The notes under the pieces are model-generated. The model ran no database searches. It was not told where the DNA came from and saw only the letters and a program-made list of their open reading frames with translations. 12,730 nucleotides of DNA from positions 1 through 12,730 of the forward strand of contig JAJXXN010000263.1 in the NCBI GenBank assembly GCA_021781075.1. The letters are read 5' to 3'. Made by a program: the position numbers and the translations under genes. Source of the DNA: Acidobacteriota bacterium (GTDB lineage Bacteria > Acidobacteriota > Terriglobia > Terriglobales > Acidobacteriaceae). Positions 7,345 through 12,730 of the stretch are shown piece after piece. Position 1 is the stretch's first letter; every line of letters starts with the position of its first letter.

Positions 7345-8491
7345 GGGTGATCTGCCCCAGCACAGCAAGCCGACTGGCGCCCGTCGCAGCGGGTACATTG
7401 GCAGGCCTCCTATTCCACGTTTGCCACGCCAGCAAGGCAAAGGCCGCCGCCTCCTTCGCCTCAGCCGGCATGCCAAACTCTTCGCTCGACCGCAGCACAC
7501 AATTGAGCGGGCAAAGCCGCACCGCCAGCATCTCCATCAGCGCGAGGTTGCGCGCGCCACCGCCTGAAACAACAAACTCAACATCGGATGATCCCATGCG
7601 CGGCAGGACAAATTTCTTGTACGCCCGCGTAATCGCCTCGGCCGTCAACGCCGTAGCCGTGGCCATGGCATCTTCCTTACGGCGGGATTCTTTCCGGCAC
7701 ATGCGCAAAAACTCCAGCGCAAACTGGCGTCCAAACTGCTCGCGCCCCGCTGTCTTCGGCGGTCGCATGGTGAAGAACTTGTTGCTGAATGCGGACTTCA
7801 GCACCGGCTCAAGCACGTGCCCGCGCCGCGCATGTTGGCCGCCCCTGTCAAACCGCTCGCCAAACAACTCCTGCGCAAGCGCATCGATGACCATGTTTCC
7901 TGGGCCGGTGTCAAAAGCAATCAACTCCCCCGGCCCGGCGCCTGCGGGGATTGCCGTCAAATTGGCAATGCCGCCGATATTCTGCAATACCCGCGATACG
8001 GCCTTGGATGAGTAAAGCGTCCAGTCGAGGAAGGGAACCAGCGGCGCGCCCTGGCCACCCGCCACCATGTCCGCTGGGCGAAAATTTGAAACCACCGGCA
8101 CTCCGCACGCGCCCGCGATGACCGCCGTCTCGCCCAACTGCCAAGTGCAGGCAAATTTGCCGCCCGCGAACTTCTCCGCCTCGGCCTGGTGGTAAACCGT
8201 CTGCCCGTGGCAACCAATCAAGTCAATTTTCAGTTTGTGCCTGTGGAGTGTATTTTTCACCGCCTCCGCATACGCAATCCCCAGCCGCCAGTTCAACCGC
8301 GCCAACTCCGCGGTGGAAATGGATTTCGCATCCATCGCGCCCAGCACTGCACGCCTCAATGCCGTTGTAAACTGAAAGCCCTCGTGGGCCATCAACCCAA
8401 GCCGCGTGCCACCCTTGCCATCGCTAATCCGCACCACGGCCACATCAATTCCATCCGCGGAGGTTCCGCTCATGATGCCGGCCACAATCAT
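7337..8491 (-). CDS. anmK: Anhydro-N-acetylmuramic acid kinase
   Basis: AnmK hydrolyses the 1,6-anhydro ring of anhydroMurNAc and phosphorylates the sugar with ATP, giving MurNAc-6-phosphate in cytoplasmic peptidoglycan recycling. The 384-residue protein carries the family signature in order: GIMSGTSADGID (5-16), GCHGQTVYH (93-101), NFRPADMVAGGQGAPLVP (136-153), NIGGIAN (171-177), FDTGPGN (193-199, with D194 the expected catalytic base), PPKTAGREQFG (244-254), SGGGARN (309-315) and PAEAKEAAAFALLA (342-355). Length is typical. The ATG overlaps the nagZ stop in a four-base ATGA junction, with AAGGGG eight bases upstream of the start. It directly follows NagZ, which supplies its substrate, so pathway order is kept. 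The next enzyme, the MurQ etherase, is not in the window. Identification is secure. Confidence 0.96.
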   Translation of the reverse strand: MIVAGIMSGTSADGIDVAVVRISDGKGGTRLGLMAHEGFQFTTALRRAVLGAMDAKSISTAELARLNWRLGIAYAEAVKNTLHRHKLKIDLIGCHGQTVYHQAEAEKFAGGKFACTWQLGETAVIAGACGVPVVSNFRPADMVAGGQGAPLVPFLDWTLYSSKAVSRVLQNIGGIANLTAIPAGAGPGELIAFDTGPGNMVIDALAQELFGERFDRGGQHARRGHVLEPVLKSAFSNKFFTMRPPKTAGREQFGRQFALEFLRMCRKESRRKEDAMATATALTAEAITRAYKKFVLPRMGSSDVEFVVSGGGARNLALMEMLAVRLCPLNCVLRSSEEFGMPAEAKEAAAFALLAWQTWNRRPANVPAATGASRLAVLGQITHV

Positions 8492-9576
8492 GCTTGCCGC
8501 CCCTTTGCCACGTCTTCATTGAAGGCCAGAATCCGCCCGCGCAGCGCCTTATACTCAGATGCGCTCAGCGCCTTCGCCGGCTTGCGAACCAGCCTTGCCC
8601 GTTCATGCGCAACAAACTTTGCCCGCGACGTGATGATTCTCCTGAACACCGCCGACCGCTCCGCCTCACTCAGCACCGCCTCATAGGCCGCAATCACCAG
8701 TTCCGCCTTGTGGCAGACCAGCGCCATGTCCATCCCCGCGCGGAAGACCTCGACCGCAGCCTCCTCAATCGGCAGGAACTTCAAAATACCGCCCATCTCT
8801 AAATCATCGGAAAGAATAATTCCCTTGTATTTGATCTTCTTGCGCAGCACATCGGTCCAGAATGGCGAGGCACTCGCCGGCCTCTTCTTGTCTTTCGTCC
8901 TTGGGTACGCCGCATGGTTCACCATCACAAACGGCATCTCCCCGCGCAACTCCCTGTAGGGCGCAAGGTCTTCCGCCCACAACGCCTTCCATCCGCGCCC
9001 AATCACCGGCGTCTCCAGGTGTGAATCAACCATTCCACCGCCCAAGCCCGGATAATGCTTTCCACAGCCCAGAACGCCGCGTTTCCTCATGCCCGCCAGC
9101 ACTTCGCGCCCATACTCCGCCACGCCCCCAGGAGTCGCTGCCGGGGTTCGCGTCGTCATCACCGCCCACGCATCGGGCAGCGCCAAATCCAGCACCGGCG
9201 CAAAGCTTGTGTTGAACCCGAATGCGCGCGCGGCGTCGGCGATTAACTCACCGTGCCGCCGCATCAACTTTTTAACGCCCGTCGCCGCCACCTCCTGCGC
9301 GGCTGCGATCGGCGCCAGTGTATCGCGCAGGCGGTTCACCGTCCCCCCCTCCACGTCCACGCACCGGAAGGCCCGCGGCGCGCACTCCGCGGTTGCCGCA
9401 TCCAACAGCGCCCGTGTCTGCCCCGCGTTCTCAATATTGCGCCGGAACAAAATCACACCCGAGGGGCCAACCAGCCGCAGCCAGTTGCGTTCCAGCCCCG
9501 TAAGCTCCACGCCTTCGAGGCCCACGATGAAAAGGCTCCCCACGTCTGCGCGCAAACTCTTTCCACTCGATCCCAT
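8488..9576 (-). CDS. nagZ: Beta-N-acetylhexosaminidase, GH3 (NagZ-like, divergent)
   Basis: The product (362 residues, no signal peptide, hence cytoplasmic) should cleave GlcNAc from GlcNAc-anhydroMurNAc muropeptides. GH3 features in order: GPSGVILFRRNIEN (37-50), VDVEGGTVNRLRD (73-85), FNTSFAPVLDLA (121-132), GVLGCGKHYPGLGGGMVDSH (167-186) and GIILSDDLEMGG (252-263). The NagZ-specific acid/base pair Asp-x-His (D184, H186) and the likely nucleophile D257 are present. Differences from the textbook pattern are clear: KHFPGHGDT becomes KHYPGLGGG, DQEGGRV becomes DVEGGTV, and the usual RSF motif reads TRTPA. I believe such variants recur in acidobacteria, but that is from memory. It starts 6 nt after mutS, using GGGGGAG (9592-9586) at the end of mutS as ribosome site, and overlaps anmK by four bases. 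Activity is likely, given the preserved catalytic residues and anmK next door. Confidence 0.9.
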   Translation of the reverse strand: MGSSGKSLRADVGSLFIVGLEGVELTGLERNWLRLVGPSGVILFRRNIENAGQTRALLDAATAECAPRAFRCVDVEGGTVNRLRDTLAPIAAAQEVAATGVKKLMRRHGELIADAARAFGFNTSFAPVLDLALPDAWAVMTTRTPAATPGGVAEYGREVLAGMRKRGVLGCGKHYPGLGGGMVDSHLETPVIGRGWKALWAEDLAPYRELRGEMPFVMVNHAAYPRTKDKKRPASASPFWTDVLRKKIKYKGIILSDDLEMGGILKFLPIEEAAVEVFRAGMDMALVCHKAELVIAAYEAVLSEAERSAVFRRIITSRAKFVAHERARLVRKPAKALSASEYKALRGRILAFNEDVAKGRQA

Positions 9577-9582
9577 CGTCAG

Positions 9583-12240
9583 CTACTCCCCCTTCAATTC
9601 CTGCTTCAATTCCTCCAGCAGGTTCAAGGCCTGCAACGGCGTTAATGAATTCACGTCCGTCTCCGCCAGGCGGTCCACGATCCTCTGCGAAAGCGGGGTA
9701 AAAATTGTCATCTGCATCGGCGCATGCGTCTCCACATCCACGCTCTCGCGTTCCTGCTTTTCGTGCTGCCGCAACACATGCCGCGCGCGTTCAATCACCG
9801 CATAGGGCAGCCCGGCCAGCCGCGCCACCTCAATCCCGTAGCTCTTGTTCGCCGCGCCCGGTTCAATCGCATGGAGAAACACGATTCCCCCGGCACCCTC
9901 CTTCACCGCCACGCGCAGGTTCCTCACCCGCTCCAATTTTTCACCGAGCAGGGTCAACTCATGGTAGTGCGTCGCAAACAACGTTCGCGCCCTCACCTCC
10001 GTGTGCAAATATTCCACCGTCGCCCACGCCAGGCTCAATCCATCAAAGGTCGCCGTTCCACGTCCCATCTCGTCGAGCAGCACCAGGGAGCGCGGGGTCG
10101 CCGTGTTCAGTATCGTTGCCGTCTCCGTCATCTCCACCATGAAGGTGGACCGGCCCCGTGCCAGGTTGTCGCTGGCGCCAATGCGCGTGTAAATCCTGTC
10201 CACAAGCCCCAGCCGCATCCGCTCCGCCGGGACAAAACTTCCCATCTGCGCCATCAGCACCAGCAGGGCCGCCTGCCTCAGGTAGGTGCTCTTGCCGCCC
10301 ATGTTTGGCCCCGTGATCAGTAGCAGGCTCGGCCCATCGCCACTCAAATAAAGATCATTGGCAATAAACCGCCCCGCGCGCGTCTCCTCCATCCACTGCT
10401 CAATCACCGCATGGCGCGAGTGCACCGCCTCCAACACCGGTTCGTCCGCGATCTCCGGTCGCGCATAGTTGCGTGCCGCCGCCAAATGGGAAAAATTGGC
10501 CAGCAAATCCGCCTCGGCCACCAGTGCCGCCACTCGTTTCAGCCGCCCGCTTTCGGCCAAAACCTGCGCGCGCAACCCCGCAAACAACCGCTTCTCAATC
10601 TCAATCGCGCGGTCATGCGCCGTCAGGATTTTTACCTCGTACTCCTTCAACTCCGGCGTCGTGAAACGCTCCGCGTTCACCAGTGTTTGTTTGCGCTCAT
10701 AATCAGCCGGAATCTCGCCCTTCAAATTGGCCTTTGTAATCTCGATGTAGTAGCCGAAGACCGAGTTGTAGCGCACCTTGAGCGAACCAATCCCCGTCCG
10801 CGCGCGCTCGCGCTCCTCAATGGCCGCAATTTGTTGGCGCCCCGAGGTTGAAACCGTCCGCAGCTCGTCCAACTCCGCGCTTACCCCCGCCGCAATTGCC
10901 CCCCCATCGGCCAGTGTCAACGGAGGTTCGGCTACCAGGGTCCGCTCAATCTCTGCCGCCAGTTCGGCAACGGGGTCAAAACTCTCAAAAATCCTCTTCC
11001 ATGCGGACGCGCGCAAAACACCAACCGCCGCTTTCACTCCCGGCAGCCTTTGCAACGACGCGCCCAGCGCCCGCAGGTCACGCGGCCCCGCGCTATCGAG
11101 CGAAATCCTGCCCAGCAACCGCTCCAGATCAAGAATCCCGTTGAAGGCGCGCCGCAATTCCTCACGCCGGATCAACTCAACCGCCAGCTCGCCCACCGCT
11201 TCATGCCGTGCCTCAATATCCGCACGCACAACAAGGGGCCGCAGAATTGTCGCCCGCAGCAGGCGCTTTCCCATCGGTGTCTGGCACGCATCCAAAGTAT
11301 GGAACAACGTCACCCGCCCATCCCCGCCGGCAAACAAGGGTTCAACCAGCTCAAGGTTCCGTACCGTCACCTGGTCCAGCTCAAGCGCCGTGGCGTGGCG
11401 ATCAAACCGTATCGACTCGATATGAGCCGCATCCAATTTTTGTGTTGTCCTCAGATAATGCAGCACCGCGCCAACGGCAATCGTCGCCGCCGGATGCCCA
11501 TCGAGTCCCAACCCTTCCAAACTTTTTACGTTGAACTGCCGCTCCACCAGTGGACGCGCAAAATCCTGCGTAAAAACCCAATCCTCCAACCGCGTCTTCG
11601 CGCCCAAGCGCTCCAACTGCGGTGCCATTGCGGCAGACCCGGCGAGCAACAACTCACTCGGCACAGCCTTGAGCAACTCATCAATTGCCTCGGACTCGGC
11701 CGTCGGGCCTTCGAACTCTGCCACACGAAACTCGCCCGTTGAAACATCCAGCAATGCTGTCGCCCGGGCCGCGCCCGCCGCGCTCATCGCCGCCAGGTAA
11801 TTCGATTCCGCAGCCCCCAGCGCCGGGTCCAGCGCCGTGCCCGGCGACAGAACCCGCGTCACCTCGCGCCGGACAATTTTTTTGGTCAGCTTTGGGTCTT
11901 CCATCTGCTCGCAGATGGCAACCCGGTAGCCCTTCCGCAACAGTCTGTTTAAATAATTTTCCGCCGCGTGGTACGGCACACCGCACATCGGCAACTGCCG
12001 CTCCCGGTCCCGCGCCGTCAAGGTCAACTGCAACTCGCGGCTCGCCGTCACCGCGTCGTCATAAAACAGCTCGTAAAAATCCCCCATGCGGAAGAACAAC
12101 AGCGCGTCGGGGTTCTCATTTTTCGCCGCCGTCCACTGTCGCATAAACGGAGTCAGCTCCGCAGCCTTCGCCGCAGGTTCCATTTCCGGCAAAAAGGGAA
12201 TTGCCCCCTCGTTTTGTGGCTCTTTCTCTCGCACGCTCAT
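9583..12240 (-). CDS. mutS: DNA mismatch repair protein MutS
   Basis: MutS binds mismatched or looped DNA as a dimer and uses ATP to recruit MutL. The 885-residue protein is full length. The mismatch-reading Phe-x-Glu lies in FRMGDFYELF (F55, E57). The connector and core/lever domains span about 130-560, with FGYYIEITK (495-503) in the clamp-proximal core. The ATPase has Walker A GPNMGGKST (644-652), GRSTFMVEM (696-704), Walker B LVLLDEMGRGT (719-729) and THYHEL (757-762). A helix-hairpin-helix-type C-terminal tail ends with NSLTPLQALNLLEELKQELK. The N-terminus is about 19 residues longer than in E. coli MutS. No good ribosome site precedes the ATG at 12240, so a start a few codons downstream (GTG at 12234 or ATG at 12183) cannot be excluded. 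It heads the nagZ-anmK gene string and lies 52 bp after the SemiSWEET-like gene. Confidence 0.97.
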   Translation of the reverse strand: MSVREKEPQNEGAIPFLPEMEPAAKAAELTPFMRQWTAAKNENPDALLFFRMGDFYELFYDDAVTASRELQLTLTARDRERQLPMCGVPYHAAENYLNRLLRKGYRVAICEQMEDPKLTKKIVRREVTRVLSPGTALDPALGAAESNYLAAMSAAGAARATALLDVSTGEFRVAEFEGPTAESEAIDELLKAVPSELLLAGSAAMAPQLERLGAKTRLEDWVFTQDFARPLVERQFNVKSLEGLGLDGHPAATIAVGAVLHYLRTTQKLDAAHIESIRFDRHATALELDQVTVRNLELVEPLFAGGDGRVTLFHTLDACQTPMGKRLLRATILRPLVVRADIEARHEAVGELAVELIRREELRRAFNGILDLERLLGRISLDSAGPRDLRALGASLQRLPGVKAAVGVLRASAWKRIFESFDPVAELAAEIERTLVAEPPLTLADGGAIAAGVSAELDELRTVSTSGRQQIAAIEERERARTGIGSLKVRYNSVFGYYIEITKANLKGEIPADYERKQTLVNAERFTTPELKEYEVKILTAHDRAIEIEKRLFAGLRAQVLAESGRLKRVAALVAEADLLANFSHLAAARNYARPEIADEPVLEAVHSRHAVIEQWMEETRAGRFIANDLYLSGDGPSLLLITGPNMGGKSTYLRQAALLVLMAQMGSFVPAERMRLGLVDRIYTRIGASDNLARGRSTFMVEMTETATILNTATPRSLVLLDEMGRGTATFDGLSLAWATVEYLHTEVRARTLFATHYHELTLLGEKLERVRNLRVAVKEGAGGIVFLHAIEPGAANKSYGIEVARLAGLPYAVIERARHVLRQHEKQERESVDVETHAPMQMTIFTPLSQRIVDRLAETDVNSLTPLQALNLLEELKQELKGE

Positions 12241-12292
12241 TCCAGCTTACAAGGCAGGCGCGGAGGATGATGAAGTGGAATTCTGGCCTGAA

Positions 12293-12580
12293 TTATTGCT
12301 TTCCCGAGGTGCGGCTGGGTTTCAACCTGTAATACCCGGCCACCACGGTCAGCGTCCCGCACGCCGCCAAACTCGCGCTCATCCCAAAAATCAGTGACCT
12401 ATCATGCTGCAATGTGCCATGCAGAATTCCCAGCGCCTGCAGCAGGCTGAATCCGCCAAAGGTTATCAGCGACACCCCCTCAGCCGACCGCTTCCGCAGA
12501 ACCGCCACCAGTTGCGGAACAAACAGCAGCGCATTGCCCAGCAAACCCAGTCCAAACAACCACGCAACGATTTCCTTCAA
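12293..12580 (-). CDS. SemiSWEET/PQ-loop small membrane protein, intact copy
   Basis: With a TTG start at 12580 the protein has 95 residues, the normal SemiSWEET size, and three predicted membrane helices (about 5-26, 36-55, 62-84). The first ends in LLFVPQLVAVLRKRSAEGVS (18-37), a good match to the PQ-loop signature with the Pro-Gln pair and the following basic and SxEGVS region. SemiSWEETs are sugar uniporters that work as homodimers of three-helix units. The usual aromatic WxxYG segment of helix 2 is replaced by LQALGILHG and I see no equivalent of the substrate Asn in helix 3, so the substrate may not be a sugar. TTG is preferred because GGAGG lies five bases upstream; GTG at 12592 is the alternative. 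An ATG at 12676 would overlap the preceding paralogue by 61 bases and is unlikely. No promoter or terminator is visible in the 52 bp before mutS. Confidence 0.8.
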   Translation of the reverse strand: MKEIVAWLFGLGLLGNALLFVPQLVAVLRKRSAEGVSLITFGGFSLLQALGILHGTLQHDRSLIFGMSASLAACGTLTVVAGYYRLKPSRTSGKQ

Positions 12581-12585
12581 AGCGT

Positions 12586-12590
12586 CCTCC
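12586..12590 (-). promoter_or_regulatory. Shine-Dalgarno site pointing to a TTG start
   Basis: GGAGG lies five bases before the TTG at 12580-12578, which begins LKEIVAWLFG just ahead of the first membrane helix. No in-frame ATG is nearby, and the only one, at 12676, lies inside the preceding gene. Confidence 0.6.
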
Positions 12591-12615
12591 ACTCCCCACG
12601 CTCTGAGTCTATCGT

Positions 12616-12730
12616 TTACGCCGCCGCCCGGCCTCTCACGCGGTAATAAATTGCCAATACTGTCAGCGTCCCGCACGCGGCCAGGCTTGTTCCCATTCCA
12701 AACACCAGCGACCGGTCATGCTCCAGATAC
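12616..12730 (-). CDS. SemiSWEET/PQ-loop paralogue, 3' end only (cut by window edge)
   Basis: Translating the minus strand from the right edge, starting at base 12729, gives YLEHDRSLVFGMGTSLAACG, continuing through TLTVLAIYYRVRGRAAA to a TAA at 12618-12616. The frame is unambiguous because it aligns with the intact neighbour: over 31 residues (12726-12634 against 12412-12320) 23 are identical, including HDRSL, SLAACGTLTV and YYR. This is therefore the third membrane helix and tail of a second SemiSWEET-like protein in tandem. Its stop lies 35 bp before the TTG of the intact copy, so the two are probably cotranscribed. The PQ loop and N-terminal helices lie outside the window. It was too short for ordinary ORF calling here and is supported by the paralogy alone. 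Confidence 0.8.
   Translation of the reverse strand, partial: YLEHDRSLVFGMGTSLAACGTLTVLAIYYRVRGRAAA

Noticed and set aside
5722..7350. A 542-codon open frame on the plus strand opposite the binding-protein gene
   Set aside because: It is antisense to a clear SBP_bac_5 gene, its product is Arg/His/Gln-rich with no recognisable domain, and such long antisense frames are common in GC-rich genes with G/C-ending codons.
7345..7500. Upstream extension of the binding-protein frame to an ATG at 7500
   Set aside because: It would add 52 residues including a run of six Arg, lie wholly inside anmK, and bury the lipoprotein signal that begins at the ATG at 7344.
12581..12676. ATG start at 12676 for the intact SemiSWEET-like gene
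   Set aside because: That start would overlap the preceding paralogue's coding end by 61 bases in another frame, and the added 32 residues resemble no SemiSWEET N-terminus; TTG with GGAGG gives the standard length.
1..12730. CRISPR arrays, tRNA or rRNA genes, transposases, integrases, attachment sites, toxin-antitoxin or defence genes
   Set aside because: I looked for spaced direct repeats, cloverleaf-like blocks and the relevant protein motifs and saw none; nearly all of the sequence is filled by the listed genes.

Overview
The window most likely comes from an acidobacterium, probably from the Terriglobia (Acidobacteriaceae) side of Acidobacteriota. This is an inference from gene content: a large outer-membrane receptor with an N-terminal carboxypeptidase-regulatory-like domain (the Oar-like type that is expanded in this phylum), a GH2 mannosidase-type enzyme, a divergent NagZ of the kind I associate with acidobacteria, and GC-rich coding with G/C-ending codons. 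No rRNA or other decisive marker is present.

Layout. Positions 1-1524 (+) hold the 3' two-thirds or so of a GH2 beta-mannosidase-like gene whose start lies outside the window. It converges on everything else, which is on the minus strand. A perfect 7-bp hairpin at 1525-1544 sits between the converging genes and carries its T-rich tail on the minus strand. Reading the minus strand in transcription order from the right edge: the 3' end of a SemiSWEET/PQ-loop membrane protein (12730-12616, cut by the window), a second intact paralogue (12580-12293), mutS (12240-9583), nagZ (9576-8488), anmK (8491-7337), an orphan oligopeptide-type substrate-binding lipoprotein (7344-5803), then after a 100-bp gap a secreted triple-repeat DUF5666-like protein (5702-4542) and a TonB-dependent receptor (4506-1567). 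There is no gene-free stretch longer than about 100 bp.

How the genes fit together. nagZ, anmK and the binding protein are joined by a 4-nt and an 8-nt overlap, and nagZ follows mutS by 6 nt, so mutS-nagZ-anmK-binding protein looks like one translationally coupled operon. NagZ releases 1,6-anhydro-MurNAc from muropeptide sugars and AnmK phosphorylates it to MurNAc-6-phosphate. A binding protein for peptides or muropeptides would complete a cell-wall recycling theme, with the repair gene mutS as an apparently unrelated first partner. The SemiSWEET pair, small uniporter half-units of sugar-transporter type, lies only 52 bp upstream of mutS and could share the transcript.

The second theme is the outer membrane: a secreted three-repeat beta-rich protein and a TonB receptor, 35 bp apart, each with a glycine-rich, histidine-containing insert. 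This pair is the most open-ended item in the window. I see no CRISPR array, RNA gene, insertion sequence, integrase or phage gene. The window is mostly ordinary chromosomal content with a few unusual arrangements rather than an obvious new system.
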